Assembly (NCBI RefSeq): GCF_000497205.1
Contig: NZ_AYJW01000035.1
Location: 1 to 40,577 of the forward strand
DNA from: Saccharopolyspora rectivirgula DSM 43747
GTDB taxonomy: Bacteria > Actinomycetota > Actinomycetes > Mycobacteriales > Pseudonocardiaceae
DNA length: 40,577 nucleotides
Direction of reading: 5' to 3'
A program made the translations under genes and the position numbers. The notes under the pieces were generated by a model. That model had not been told where the DNA came from and did no database searches. It was given only the letters and a program-made list of their open reading frames with translations. Below, in pieces: positions 1-8,847 of this stretch (the stretch's first letter is position 1; every line of letters starts with the position of its first letter).

Positions 1-1310
1 ACCTCGTCCACCCCGTGGCGGCGCAGCCACTCCGGGAGCTCCCCGTGCTCGTCGTGCACTCCTTCGAAACCCGAGTAGCCGTGGCTGTACTGCCCCTTGG
101 CGACCACCCGCTCGGGCTCGATGTCGAGCACCCCGCTCTCGCTGGCCAGCACCACCCGCTCGTCAGCGGTGCGCCACCAGCGCCCCGGGCGCAGCCCGTT
201 GCGGTCCAGCACCGCACCGGCCAGGGTCCCGTCCGTGAAGGCCACGCAGGCCGGTCCGTCCCACGGCTCCATCAAGCTGGCGTGGAACTGGTAGAAGGCC
301 CTGATCTCGGGAGCCATCTCCGCGTGGTTCTCCCACGCCTCCGGGATCATCATCAGCACCGCGTGCGGCAGGGAGCGCCCGCCGAGGTGCAGCAGTTCCA
401 GCACCTCGTCGAAGGACGCCGAATCGGAGCCGGCGTCGTCGCAGATCGGGAACAGCCGGCTCAGGTCCCCCGGGATCAGGTCGGAGGCGAGCAGCGCTTC
501 GCGGGCGCGCATCCGGTTGCGGTTGCCGCGAATGGTGTTGATCTCGCCGTTGTGCGCCATGTACCGGAACGGTTGCGCCAGCGGCCAAGACGGGAAGGTG
601 TTGGTGGAGAACCTGCTGTGCACGAGCGCGATCGCGCTCTCGGTCCGCTGGTCGGTCAGGTCCGGGAAGAAGGCCGGCAGCTGGGTGGGCGTCAGCATGC
701 CCTTGTAGACGAAGGTGCGGCTGGACAGGGAAGCGAAGTACAGTTCCAGCCCGTTCCGGGCCGCCTCCCGCTCCGCCCGCTTGCGCAGGCAGAACGCGAG
801 CCGGTCGAGGTCCAGACCGGCTTCTCCCCGCCGGCCGGCCACGAACAGCACGGCGAAGTGCGGCATGCAGCTGCGCGCCGTGGGCCCCACCTCGGCAGCT
901 TCCGGCTCGACCGGCACGTCGCGCCAGCCCAGCACGTCGAGCTCTTCCTCGTCGGCCAAGCGTTCGACCAGTTCCACCGCCTGGCTGCGCTGCGGCTCCG
1001 CGCTCGGCAGGAAGACCATCCCGGCCGCGTAGCGGTGTTCGCCGGCGACCGGCTCGGGCAGCGGCAGCCGGGTTTCGGACCGGAACAGCCGGTCCGGCAG
1101 TTGAACGAGGACCCCCGCACCGTCACCGCTGGTCTCCTCGGCCCCAGCGGCCCCTCGGTGATCCAGGTTGACCAGCGCGGTCAACGCGTCGGCGACGATG
1201 CCGTGGGAACGCCGACCGCGGACGTCGACCACCATGGCCACACCGCAGGCGTCGTGTTCTGCAGCCGGGTCGTACAGCCCCTGGGACGCAGGGGCGGCCG
1301 AAAAGACCAC
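1..1310 (-). CDS. gltB: Glutamate synthase (NADPH) large subunit, N-terminal part (partial)
   Basis: GltB makes glutamate from 2-oxoglutarate and glutamine-derived ammonia. About 436 residues of a family normally near 1500 are present; the gene leaves the window at base 1, so truncation is only a window effect. The class II glutamine amidotransferase domain is clear: the catalytic Cys lies in HDACGVAMVVD near the N-terminus, followed by HRGAAGAEETSGDGAG, then RYMAHNGEINTIRGN and LMEPWDGPACVAFTDG, all family hallmarks. I chose the GTG at 1308-1310 because a GAGGAGG ribosome-binding site lies 9 bases upstream and an in-frame stop lies just before it; no in-frame ATG is available. That gives a short propeptide before the Cys, as is usual for GltB. 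gltD would be expected outside the window. Confidence 0.95.
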   Translation of the reverse strand, partial: MVFSAAPASQGLYDPAAEHDACGVAMVVDVRGRRSHGIVADALTALVNLDHRGAAGAEETSGDGAGVLVQLPDRLFRSETRLPLPEPVAGEHRYAAGMVFLPSAEPQRSQAVELVERLADEEELDVLGWRDVPVEPEAAEVGPTARSCMPHFAVLFVAGRRGEAGLDLDRLAFCLRKRAEREAARNGLELYFASLSSRTFVYKGMLTPTQLPAFFPDLTDQRTESAIALVHSRFSTNTFPSWPLAQPFRYMAHNGEINTIRGNRNRMRAREALLASDLIPGDLSRLFPICDDAGSDSASFDEVLELLHLGGRSLPHAVLMMIPEAWENHAEMAPEIRAFYQFHASLMEPWDGPACVAFTDGTLAGAVLDRNGLRPGRWWRTADERVVLASESGVLDIEPERVVAKGQYSHGYSGFEGVHDEHGELPEWLRRHGVDE

Positions 1311-1610
1311 CGCGCAGACCTCCTCGTCCGTTTCGTGCGAAGAGCCTGGTAATCACCGGCTCCGTTCTGCGGCACGGGACGACGTTGGCCCGCTTGATTT
1401 CTCGGCGGTTGAAAAGAGCGCGCTGGACACCGTTCGGACACCCAGCAGTCATCGATTTTCAAAAACCCTAACAGGCCGGCTACCTGCACCACCATGCCAA
1501 AGCCCCGTGGCCAGCAACGATCGCCCGGGCAAGGGCCTGTTCCACGCCAAAGTAACCGCCAATTCGCCCGCAGACCCGCCTTCGTGGGCCAGGACACTGC
1601 GTCCACCGCC
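1311..1610. other. Intergenic region between gltB and the B12 riboswitch
   Basis: This divergent spacer must hold the gltB promoter (minus strand). I see no convincing coding sequence: open frames here are extensions of the neighbouring genes' frames and resemble no family. The stretch around 1440-1480 is visibly more AT-rich than its surroundings, which suits a promoter, but I cannot assign a -35/-10 pair for gltB with confidence. Confidence 0.5.
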
Positions 1611-1638
1611 GTGACCCTCGATCAATTCCTGGTATCTT
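1611..1638 (+). promoter_or_regulatory. Candidate promoter of the cobalamin transport operon
   Basis: A GTGACC box at 1611-1616 and a TATCTT box at 1633-1638 are separated by 16 bases, a reasonable sigma70-type actinobacterial promoter. Transcription would start near 1645, just in front of the riboswitch aptamer. This is inference from box matches and position only. Confidence 0.45.
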
Positions 1639-1644
1639 CCCTGT

Positions 1645-1770
1645 TCAGGGTCCTCGTTGCGAAGACTCCGAGCAACCGCCAGCGACAAGCGAAATCCGGT
1701 GCGAATCCGGTACTGTGCCGCAACTGTGATGGCCCGGTCGGGTCGAGTCAGGTCGCCTTGCGCTGGCGCA
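1645..1770 (+). ncRNA. Cobalamin riboswitch (aptamer)
   Basis: The leader holds the conserved core of cobalamin riboswitches: a GGTGCGAATCCGG segment (about 1698-1710) followed by GCCGCAACTGTGA (about 1718-1730), and further down AGTCAGGTCGCC (about 1746-1757), which resembles the B12 box (consensus AGYCAGGAGACCTGCC). It sits directly upstream of a btuFCD-type ABC importer, the classical target. Binding of adenosylcobalamin is expected to shut off expression. Exact ends are approximate. This also tells us the downstream importer carries cobalamin or a precursor rather than a siderophore. Confidence 0.88.
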
Positions 1771-1807
1771 GATGTCCGCCACCCCCGGTGCAGGGGTGCG
1801 GCGTCGG

Positions 1808-1854
1808 CTTCCCTCCGGCCCACGCCAGCCTGCACCGGCCGAAGCCGAGGGAAG
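1808..1854 (+). promoter_or_regulatory. Shine-Dalgarno-masking helix (riboswitch expression platform)
   Basis: CTTCCCTC at 1808-1815 is a perfect 8-base complement of GAGGGAAG at 1847-1854, which is the ribosome-binding site of the downstream ATG at 1857. Pairing would hide the ribosome-binding site, so the riboswitch probably acts on translation. The upstream arm could also pair with GAAGCCG at 1841-1847, offering a competing fold. No U-run terminator is visible. Confidence 0.6.
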
Positions 1855-1856
1855 AA

Positions 1857-2795
1857 ATGATCGGTTTCCGTCGAATAGCCACGCTGTGCGCGGCGTTAGT
1901 GCTGCTTCTCGGGGTGTCCGCGTGCGCGAACCGCCCGCACTCCGACCCCTCCGGTCCGGTCGCCGACCCGGCGTCGGCGTTCCCGGCGAAGGTGCAGCTG
2001 CCCGGCCAGGAACCGGTCACCCTGACCCACCAGCCGAAGCGGATCGTTTCGCTCTCGCCCACCGCCACCGAGGCCCTGTACGCGGTCGGCGCCGGCGACC
2101 AGGTCATCGCGGTGGACGCGTACTCCAACCACCCGGAGCACGCCCCGCGCACCGACCTGTCCGCCCTGACCGCGGACGCGGCGGCCGTGGCCGGGCACGA
2201 CCCGGACCTGGTGATCCTCCCGGACGGTTCGGAGAAGCTGGCCGAGGGGCTGCGCGAGGTGGACGTCCCGGTGCTGCTCACCCCGGCGGCGAAGAACCTG
2301 GAAGAGGCCTACCAGCAGATCGAAGTCCTCGGCCAAGCCACCGGGCACCGGACGCAGGCCGTCGACCTGGTCAAGCGGATGCGGGCGGACATCGACAAGA
2401 TCGTGCGGGACACCCCCAAGCCGCAGCGGCCGATGAGCTACTACCACGAGGTCAGTCCCGACTTCTACACGGCGACTTCGCAGAGCTTCGTCGGCAGCGT
2501 GTACGAGCTGTTCGGGCTGACCAACATCGCCGACTCGGCCGGCGGTGAATTCCCGCAGCTCTCCGAAGAGCACATCCTGCGGGCCAACCCGGACCTGATC
2601 TTCCTGGCCGACACCAAGGGCCACGGGGTGACCGCCGCCTCCGTGGCCGAGCGTCCGGGCTGGGACACGTTGGACGCGGTGCGCCACGGCCGGGTCGTCG
2701 AACTGGACGACGACATCGCCAGCCGGTGGGGACCGCGCGTGGTGGACATGGTGCGCGCGGTCAGCGACGCGATCGCCAAGGCTCAGCAAGGGTGA
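1857..2795 (+). CDS. btuF: Cobalamin ABC transporter substrate-binding lipoprotein (BtuF-like)
   Basis: This 312-residue lipoprotein should capture cobalamin/corrinoid outside the membrane and deliver it to BtuCD. It begins with a basic residue pair, a hydrophobic stretch and the lipobox LGVSAC (Cys near residue 22), followed by a Ser/Pro/Asp-rich linker. The mature part is a periplasmic-binding (TroA-like, PF01497) fold with the typical opening PKRIVSLSPTATEALYAVGAGD, and later NPDLIFLAD and WDTLDAVRHGRVVELD. The frame is open far upstream, but the ATG at 1857 is preferred because GAGGGAAG lies just before it and the signal peptide starts there. It is the first gene after the cobalamin riboswitch; its stop overlaps the GTG of the permease gene by 4 bases. 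Confidence 0.88.
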   Translation: MIGFRRIATLCAALVLLLGVSACANRPHSDPSGPVADPASAFPAKVQLPGQEPVTLTHQPKRIVSLSPTATEALYAVGAGDQVIAVDAYSNHPEHAPRTDLSALTADAAAVAGHDPDLVILPDGSEKLAEGLREVDVPVLLTPAAKNLEEAYQQIEVLGQATGHRTQAVDLVKRMRADIDKIVRDTPKPQRPMSYYHEVSPDFYTATSQSFVGSVYELFGLTNIADSAGGEFPQLSEEHILRANPDLIFLADTKGHGVTAASVAERPGWDTLDAVRHGRVVELDDDIASRWGPRVVDMVRAVSDAIAKAQQG

Positions 2796-3838
2796 GCAGC
2801 ACCACGACCGAGCAGCTGACCACCCGCCCCCAGCCGTCCCGCCTGCGGATGAGCCACCTGGTCACCGCGGTCGTGGCGCTGGTGGCGTGCTCGCTGGCGG
2901 CGGTCCTGCTGGGCGCGGCGGAGCTGGGCTGGCAGCGCGTCCTCGGAGAGCTGGTCGCCCAGCTCACCGGGGGCACGTCCCCCCTCACCGAGCGGGAAGC
3001 GGCGATCCTGTGGCAGCTGCGGGTGCCCCGGGTGGTGCTGGGCGCGCTGGTGGGAGCGGCCCTGGCCGTGTCCGGTGCTGCCTTCCAGGGCGTCTTCCGC
3101 AACCCCCTGGCCGACCCGTACTTGTTGGGCGCCGCGGCCGGTGCCGGCTTGGCCGTGACCGTGGTGATCACCGCGCTGCCCGCGGCCGGCACCAGCTCGT
3201 GGGTCCAGCTGGCCGCGTTCGCCGGCGCGGTGGGCGGCGTCACCCTGACCTGGCTGGTCGGCAGGTCCGCCGGCCGCGACACCACGACCCTGGTGCTGGC
3301 CGGGGTCGCGGTCGGGTCGTTCCTCACCGCTGGGCAGACCTTCGTGCAACAGCTGCGGGTGGAGTCGCTGCAGAGCGTTTACATGTGGATCCTGGGGCGG
3401 CTGAGCACCACCGGCTGGTGGGAAGTGCTGGTGGTGCTGCCCTACCTGGCGGTGGCCGCGGTGGTGCTGTGCTCCTGCGCCCGGTTGCTCGACCTGATGG
3501 GAACCGGTGACGAGGAGGCCACCGCGCTGGGGGTCCACCCGGGCCGGGTCCGGGTGCTGGTGCTCGGCGCCGCTTCGCTGGCCACCGCAGCGGCGGTGTC
3601 GGTGGCCGGGCTCATCGGCTTCGTCGGCCTGGTGGTGCCGCACCTCGTCCGGCTGGCCGCGGGCGGCAGCTTCCGGATCATCGTGCCGCTCTCCCTGCTG
3701 TTCGGCGGGGCCTTCCTGGTGCTGGCGGACCTGCTGGCGCGCAGCCTGCTGGCCCCGGCGGAAATCCCGATCGGCGTGATCACGGCGTTCACCGGTGCCC
3801 CGTTCTTCGCCTTCCTGCTGCACCGGAGGCGCGCGTGA
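2792..3838 (+). CDS. btuC: Cobalamin ABC transporter permease (BtuC/FecCD family)
   Basis: This 348-residue, very hydrophobic protein belongs to the FecCD/BtuC permease family (about 10 membrane segments). Family signatures seen: LRVPRVVLGALVGAALAVSG, FQGVFRNPLADPYLLGAAAGA, and near the C-terminus GFVGLVVPHLVR followed by EIPIGVITAFTGAPFFAFLL. The GTG at 2792 overlaps the btuF stop (GTGA), which is the normal coupling in this operon; a longer reading of the frame would run into btuF. It should form a homodimer with the ATPase encoded immediately downstream. Regulation is by the leader riboswitch, translationally coupled from btuF. Confidence 0.9.
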   Translation: MSSTTTEQLTTRPQPSRLRMSHLVTAVVALVACSLAAVLLGAAELGWQRVLGELVAQLTGGTSPLTEREAAILWQLRVPRVVLGALVGAALAVSGAAFQGVFRNPLADPYLLGAAAGAGLAVTVVITALPAAGTSSWVQLAAFAGAVGGVTLTWLVGRSAGRDTTTLVLAGVAVGSFLTAGQTFVQQLRVESLQSVYMWILGRLSTTGWWEVLVVLPYLAVAAVVLCSCARLLDLMGTGDEEATALGVHPGRVRVLVLGAASLATAAAVSVAGLIGFVGLVVPHLVRLAAGGSFRIIVPLSLLFGGAFLVLADLLARSLLAPAEIPIGVITAFTGAPFFAFLLHRRRA

Positions 3839-4617
3839 GCACCTTGACGATCAGCGACCTCTCCGCCGGCTACCGGCGCACGCCGGTGGTGTCGGGGGTG
3901 TCCACCACGGTGGAGTCCGGCAGCTGGCTGGGCATCATCGGGCCCAACGGAGCCGGCAAATCGACCTTGCTGAAAGCCATCGCCGGGCTCATCCCGCACC
4001 GCGGGCTCGTGCAGGTGGGCGGGAAACCGCTCGGCAGCATGCGCCGCCGGGAGCGGGCCCGCCTGGTCGGCTACGCGCCGCAAATCCCGCAGATACCGAT
4101 CGGCTTGACGGTCACCGACTACGTGCTGCTCGGCCGGACCCCGCACCTGGGGCCGCTGGGCCGGGAGAGCGCGAGGGACCTGGAACTGGTCCGCTCCCTG
4201 ATCACCCGACTGGACCTGCAGCACCTGGCCGACCGCCCGCTGAACACCCTCTCCGGGGGAGAACGGCAGCGCGCAGTGCTGGCCCGGGCGCTGGCCCAGC
4301 AGGCCGGGGTGCTGCTGCTGGACGAACCCACCACCGGGTTGGACGTCGGGCACGCGCAAGCCCTGCTCGACCTGATCGACGAGCTGCGCGGCGAACTGGG
4401 CACGACGGTGGTGATGACCCTGCACGACCTCACCCTGGCCGCCCAGTACGCCGACCGGCTGCTGCTGCTCGACTCCGGGACCACGATCGCCGAAGGAGCT
4501 CCCAGCGAGGTGCTGCAACCGTCCGCGCTGGCCGACCGCTACGCGGCCCGGATCGCGGTGCTCACCGCCCCGGACGGTTCTCCGGTGGTGGCACCGGTGC
4601 GGTCGGTGGCGGGCTAG
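3835..4617 (+). CDS. btuD: Cobalamin ABC transporter ATP-binding protein (BtuD/FecE family)
   Basis: A 260-residue ATPase that powers the BtuC dimer. Walker A GPNGAGKST (near residue 40), signature LSGGERQR, Walker B VLLLDEPTTGLD and the switch histidine in TLHDLTLAAQYAD are all intact. The GTG start overlaps the btuC stop by 4 bases and has a GGAGG site 6 bases upstream. The reading frame ends in a CTAG tetramer (4614-4617) that simultaneously supplies the stop codon of lgt on the opposite strand. Family members also transport ferric siderophores; the riboswitch is what argues for B12. Confidence 0.92.
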   Translation: MSTLTISDLSAGYRRTPVVSGVSTTVESGSWLGIIGPNGAGKSTLLKAIAGLIPHRGLVQVGGKPLGSMRRRERARLVGYAPQIPQIPIGLTVTDYVLLGRTPHLGPLGRESARDLELVRSLITRLDLQHLADRPLNTLSGGERQRAVLARALAQQAGVLLLDEPTTGLDVGHAQALLDLIDELRGELGTTVVMTLHDLTLAAQYADRLLLLDSGTTIAEGAPSEVLQPSALADRYAARIAVLTAPDGSPVVAPVRSVAG

Positions 4618-5597
4618 TCCCGCGACGTCCCGTCGCCACCTCGGTCGTCCCGCTGCGCTTGGCGGTCCGGCTCCTCGCCACCGTCCTCCGCCGCGCCGTC
4701 CGGCTGCGTCCGCGCTCCTCCGCCGAGCGCCTCCGGAGCTTCCCGGCCGCCGCGCACCAGCAGCAGGTAGAGCACCGCCAGCAGGAACACGATGATCGAC
4801 GTGAACACGTTGATCCGCACCCCGAACAGGTGGGTCGCCTCGTCGGTGCGCATCAACTCGATCCACAACCGGCCCGCGGTGTAGCCGGCCACGTAGAGGG
4901 CGAAGACCCGGCCGCGCCCCATCCGGAACTGCCGGTCGGCCCACACCAGCAGCAGGCACACCCCGACGTTCCACAGCAGCTCGTACAGGAACGTCGGATG
5001 CACCACCGCCACCGGGGGCCCGACGGCCACCCCGGCGATCGGGTCCGCCAGCCCGGTTTCCGGGTCGATGCGCCGGTAGATCTCCAACCCCCACGGCAGC
5101 TCGGTCGGCCCGCCGTAGAGCTCCTGGTTGAAGTAGTTGCCGAGCCGTCCGATGGCCTGGGCCAGGACGAGCCCGGGCGCCACCGCATCGGCGAAGGCCG
5201 GGAGCGGGATGCCGTGCCGCCGGCAGCCGATCCAGGCGCCCAGCGCACCCAGCGCGACCGCTCCCCAAATGCCCAGGCCGCCTTCCCAGATCTTGAAGAC
5301 GTCCACCGGGTTCTGGCCGGGCCCGAAGTACTTGTGCCAGTCCGTCGCGACGTGGTAGAGGCGGCCGCCGACCAAACCGAACGGAACGGCCCAGACCGCG
5401 ATGTCGATGACGTCGCTGTCCCGGCCGCCACGGGCCACCCACCGCCGAGTGCCCAGCCAGATCGCGACCACGATCCCCGCGATGATGCACAGCGCGTACG
5501 CGCGCAGCGGGAACGGCCCGATGTGCCAGACACCTCGCGGAGGGCTTGGAATGGTGGCCAAGAAAGCACTACCCGAAGCGGCAACCACGGCACTCAC
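4614..5597 (-). CDS. lgt: Prolipoprotein diacylglyceryl transferase (Lgt)
   Basis: Lgt transfers diacylglycerol from phosphatidylglycerol to the lipobox Cys of prolipoproteins, an essential membrane step. The 327-residue product has several membrane segments and the Lgt signature GRLGNYFNQELYGGPT, plus HPTFLYELLWN and GRLWIELMRTD. The last 50 or so residues are a charged, gene-specific tail. The GTG at 5597 is taken as start; a TTG about 12 codons downstream (before ATIPSPPRG) is an alternative because neither has a strong ribosome-binding site. It follows trpA on the same strand, a conserved actinobacterial neighbour order (trpC-trpB-trpA-lgt). Confidence 0.95.
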   Translation of the reverse strand: MSAVVAASGSAFLATIPSPPRGVWHIGPFPLRAYALCIIAGIVVAIWLGTRRWVARGGRDSDVIDIAVWAVPFGLVGGRLYHVATDWHKYFGPGQNPVDVFKIWEGGLGIWGAVALGALGAWIGCRRHGIPLPAFADAVAPGLVLAQAIGRLGNYFNQELYGGPTELPWGLEIYRRIDPETGLADPIAGVAVGPPVAVVHPTFLYELLWNVGVCLLLVWADRQFRMGRGRVFALYVAGYTAGRLWIELMRTDEATHLFGVRINVFTSIIVFLLAVLYLLLVRGGREAPEALGGGARTQPDGAAEDGGEEPDRQAQRDDRGGDGTSRD

Positions 5598-5659
5598 GGC
5601 ACTAACCGTATCGGTAGGGCCACCAACGCCGGGAACCGCCCGGGCCGGAGATCACGTGC

Positions 5660-6454
5660 TCAGCGCGAACGAACTCCGCTGCCCAGTTCCGCGGCGAGCT
5701 CGGCCACGCCGTCCGGCCCCTGCTCCTCGGCCCGCGCGACGAACGCCGAACCGGAGATCACCCCGTCGGAGAAGGACGCGACTTCGGCCGCCTGCTGCTG
5801 CGAACGCACGCCCAGGCCGACGCAGATCGGCAGGTCGGTGTGGGCCCGGGTGCGCTGCACCAGTTTCGCCGCGGCCTCCCCGACCTGGTCCCGCGCTCCG
5901 GTGACCCCCATGACCGAGGTGGCGTAGACGAAGCCGGAGCTGGCCCTGGTGGTCAGCGCCAGCCGCTCCTCGGTGGAGGAAGGGGCGACCAGGAAGATGC
6001 GGTCCAGGCCGTGCTTGTCGGTGGCCTCGATCCACTCGTCGGCCTCGTCGGGGATGAGGTCCGGGGTGATCACCCCGAGTCCGCCGGCGGCCTTCAGGTC
6101 GCGGGCGAAGGCTTCCAGACCGTACCGGTGCACCGGGTTCCAGTAGGTCATCACAACGGCGGCCCGGCCGCTGTCGGCGATCGAGGAGACCACGTCGAAG
6201 GTGTCCCGCAGGCGGAAGCCCGCGCGCAGCGCGGTCTCACTGGCCCGCTGAATGGTGGGACCGTCCATCACCGGATCGGAGAACGGGACGCCGACCTCCA
6301 CGATGTCGCACCCCGGCTTGTCCCCGGTGCCGGACAGCATCGCGTCGAAGAGCTTCTTGGAGCCCTCGACCGTCGGGAATCCCGCGGGTAGATAGCCGAT
6401 CAGAGCTGCCCGCTTCTCGTCCTGGCAACTCTGGAAGACCTCGCGCAGGTTCAC
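5660..6454 (-). CDS. trpA: Tryptophan synthase alpha chain
   Basis: TrpA cleaves indole-3-glycerol phosphate to indole, which is channelled to TrpB. The 264-residue TIM-barrel protein shows both catalytic acids: Glu53 in [11 protein letters not shown] and Asp64 in [10 protein letters not shown]. The phosphate-binding GLGVRS and [10 protein letters not shown] motifs are present near the C-terminus. The GTG start overlaps the trpB stop by 4 bases (GTGA), with AGGAGGA just upstream, so alpha and beta subunits are translationally coupled as expected for a 2:2 complex. Confidence 0.96.
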   Translation of the reverse strand: MNLREVFQSCQDEKRAALIGYLPAGFPTVEGSKKLFDAMLSGTGDKPGCDIVEVGVPFSDPVMDGPTIQRASETALRAGFRLRDTFDVVSSIADSGRAAVVMTYWNPVHRYGLEAFARDLKAAGGLGVITPDLIPDEADEWIEATDKHGLDRIFLVAPSSTEERLALTTRASSGFVYATSVMGVTGARDQVGEAAAKLVQRTRAHTDLPICVGLGVRSQQQAAEVASFSDGVISGSAFVARAEEQGPDGVAELAAELGSGVRSR

Positions 6455-7725
6455 CGGGATTCCTCCTGCTCGTCACCGTCCACCAGGCCGAAGTACTTGG
6501 CGGCGGTGTCCATGTCCTTGTCGCCCCGCCCGGACAGGCTGACCAGGATGATCGCCTCCGGGCCGAGCTCCTTGCCCAGCTGGATGGCCCCGGCCAGGGC
6601 GTGCGCGGACTCGATGGCCGGGATGATGCCCTCGGTCCGCGACAGCAGCCGGAAGGCCTGCATCGCCTCGTCGTCGGTGACCGCGCGGTACTCGGCGCGG
6701 CCGATGTCCTTCAAGTAGGAGTGCTCCGGCCCCACGCCCGGGTAGTCCAGCCCGGCGGAGATCGAGTAGGCCTCGGTGATCTGGCCGTCCTCGTCCTGCA
6801 GCAGGTAGGAGCGGGCGCCGTGCAGCGTTCCGGGGGTGCCCGCGGTCAGGGTCGCCCCGTGCTCACCGCTGTCGATGCCGTGGCCGCCGGGTTCGAAACC
6901 GAACAGCCGGACCTCCGGGTCGTCGATGAACCCGTGGAAGATGCCGATGGCGTTGGAGCCACCGCCCACGCAGGCGGCGACCGCGTCGGGCAGCCGACCG
7001 GTCAGCTCCAGCACCTGCCGCCGGGCCTCGTCGCCGATCACGCGGTGGAAGTTGCGCACCATCACCGGGAACGGGTGCGCCCCGGCCGCGGTGCCCAGCA
7101 GGTAGTGCGTGGTCTCGACGTTGGTCACCCAGTCCCGCAGGGCTTCGTTGATGGCGTCCTTGAGGGTGGCCGAGCCGTTGTCAACCGGGATCACCTCGGC
7201 GCCCAGCAACCGCATCCGGGCCACGTTGAGGGCTTGCCGCTCGGTGTCGACCTTGCCCATGTAGATCACGCACTCCAGGTCCAGGAGCGCGCACGCCGTC
7301 GCGGTGGCCACCCCGTGCTGGCCGGCCCCGGTTTCGGCGATGACCCGGCGCTTGCCCATCCGCTTGACCAGCAGGGCCTGCCCGAGCACGTTGTTGATCT
7401 TGTGCGAGCCGGTGTGGTTGAGGTCCTCCCGCTTGAGCAGGATGCGAGCCCCACCGGCGTGCTCGGAGAACCGCTTGGCCTCGGTGAGCAGCGAAGGACG
7501 GCCGGCGTAGTTGCGCAGCAGGTCGTCGAGCTCGGCCAGGAACTCGGGGTCCTGCTGGGCCTTCTCGTACTCAGCGGCCAGCTCGTCCTGCGCGGCGATC
7601 AGCGCTTCCGGCATGAACCGCCCGCCGTAGTCCCCGAAATGACCGCGTGGATCGGGATCGTGCCCCTCGGGCACGGGCTTGCCCTTGCGGTGAGCGCGCG
7701 CGGTCTCGGCGCCGCTGGCGGTCAT
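6451..7725 (-). CDS. trpB: Tryptophan synthase beta chain
   Basis: TrpB condenses indole with serine using PLP. The 424-residue product carries the PLP lysine in HTGSHKINN (Lys109), the catalytic glutamate segment [11 protein letters not shown] and the phosphate-binding GGGSNAIG loop, all intact. Start ATG at 7725 has an AGGAGG site about 8 bases upstream. About 60 bases separate it from trpC, and the next gene trpA overlaps it. Length and motifs are normal for the TrpB1 class. Confidence 0.97.
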   Translation of the reverse strand: MTASGAETARAHRKGKPVPEGHDPDPRGHFGDYGGRFMPEALIAAQDELAAEYEKAQQDPEFLAELDDLLRNYAGRPSLLTEAKRFSEHAGGARILLKREDLNHTGSHKINNVLGQALLVKRMGKRRVIAETGAGQHGVATATACALLDLECVIYMGKVDTERQALNVARMRLLGAEVIPVDNGSATLKDAINEALRDWVTNVETTHYLLGTAAGAHPFPVMVRNFHRVIGDEARRQVLELTGRLPDAVAACVGGGSNAIGIFHGFIDDPEVRLFGFEPGGHGIDSGEHGATLTAGTPGTLHGARSYLLQDEDGQITEAYSISAGLDYPGVGPEHSYLKDIGRAEYRAVTDDEAMQAFRLLSRTEGIIPAIESAHALAGAIQLGKELGPEAIILVSLSGRGDKDMDTAAKYFGLVDGDEQEESR

Positions 7726-7786
7726 TGCCTTACCTCCTGTGCCGTGCTGCCACCCGCGTCCGCGGGTGAAGCACCGATTATCCGCG

Positions 7787-8596
7787 TTACCGGCTGGAGC
7801 GGGGGCACGCCGGGTGTGATCCTGCGGTCACCAGCTGCGTGAGCGCCATCTTCGGGTTCTCACTGGTGACCAGGCCCTCGCCGACGAGAACGGCGTCCGC
7901 CCCCGAACCCGCGTAGGCCATCAGGTCGCTGGGTCCGCGAACCCCGGACTCGGCCACCTTCAGCACGTCCTGCGGGAGGCCCGGAGCGATCTTGCCGAAC
8001 ACCTCCCGGTCCACCTCGAGGGTGTGCAGGTTCCGGGCGTTGATGCCGATGACCTTCGCCCCGGCCTCCAGCGCCCGGTCGGCCTCTTCGGCGGTGTGCA
8101 CCTCGACGAGCGCCGTCATGCCCAGGGATTCGACCCGGTCCAGCAGGCCCTCGAGCGCGTTCTGCTCCAGCGCCGCCACGATCAGCAGCACCATGTCCGC
8201 GCCGTGCGCACGGGCCTCGTGCACCTGGTAGGGGCTGATGATGAAGTCCTTGCGCAGCAGCGGGACGTTGACCTTGGCGCGCACCGCGTCGAAGTCGGCC
8301 AGGGAACCGCCGAACCTGCGCCGCTCGGTGAGCACGCTGATCACCCGAGCACCGGCCGCCGCGTAGTCGGCCGCCAGTTCGGCCGGCTCCGGGATGTCCG
8401 CGAGCACGCCCTTGGACGGGCTGCACCGCTTGACCTCGGCGATCACCCCGACACCCGGGGCGTCCAGCGCCGCCAGCGCGTCCCGCGGCGGTGGTGCGGC
8501 CGCCGAGCGCTGCTTGATCTCCTCGAACGGAACAGCGGCTTCACGCTCGGCGAGATCCTCGCGAACGCCTTCGATGATTGATTCCAAAACGGTCAC
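7787..8596 (-). CDS. trpC: Indole-3-glycerol phosphate synthase
   Basis: TrpC converts CdRP to indole-3-glycerol phosphate. The 269-residue product opens with [17 protein letters not shown] and has the catalytic segments [12 protein letters not shown] (Lys56) and LLRKDFI (Lys116), then GINARNL and VAESGV. The frame is open further upstream, but the GTG at 8596 is preferred: GAGGTG lies about 6 bases before it and homology begins there. No isomerase (TrpF) domain is fused. It is followed by trpB and trpA. Confidence 0.95.
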   Translation of the reverse strand: MTVLESIIEGVREDLAEREAAVPFEEIKQRSAAAPPPRDALAALDAPGVGVIAEVKRCSPSKGVLADIPEPAELAADYAAAGARVISVLTERRRFGGSLADFDAVRAKVNVPLLRKDFIISPYQVHEARAHGADMVLLIVAALEQNALEGLLDRVESLGMTALVEVHTAEEADRALEAGAKVIGINARNLHTLEVDREVFGKIAPGLPQDVLKVAESGVRGPSDLMAYAGSGADAVLVGEGLVTSENPKMALTQLVTAGSHPACPRSSR

Positions 8597-8676
8597 GCGA
8601 ACACCTCGCCAGCCGTGCCCCGAACAGTCACCCGCAAGTCGGCGGCTGCGCACCTGAATTCGTTGCGCTCGATCAC
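8593..8676 (-). CDS. Possible 27-codon ORF translationally coupled to trpC
   Basis: A GTG at 8674-8676 is preceded by a strong AAGGGGAG ribosome-binding site and opens a 27-codon frame (starts MIERNEFRC, ends GEVFA) whose TGA overlaps the trpC GTG by 4 bases. The spacing is like that of real coupled gene pairs in this window, so it may be translated and pass ribosomes to trpC. It contains no Trp codons and I recognise no family. The same frame can be extended upstream to a GTG at 8826 (77 residues). It may be a leader peptide, a remnant gene, or chance. Confidence 0.4.
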   Translation of the reverse strand: MIERNEFRCAAADLRVTVRGTAGEVFA

Positions 8677-8847
8677 GACACTCCCCTTCCCGCCGTGCCG
8701 TCGCATGGCCGATGCTAAACCCTGTCCGGCAGCCCCCCTCAGCAAGGGGTCGCCGCAACATCCCAGCGCAGCAAGGCTGTTTGCGTGCAGCCAACCGGAT
8801 ACTCGCCAGTAGAACGTGGGTTTCACCCGGTCAGCCAGCTACCTGGG

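Noticed and set aside
15-1352. Long plus-strand open frame of 445 codons opposite gltB
   Set aside because: Translation is Arg/Gly/His/Val-rich without motifs; it is the antisense shadow of gltB, whose protein is clear on the minus strand.
3442-5490. 682-codon minus-strand frame spanning lgt and the btu genes
   Set aside because: Low-complexity shadow of lgt and btuC/btuD; real proteins are found in other frames.
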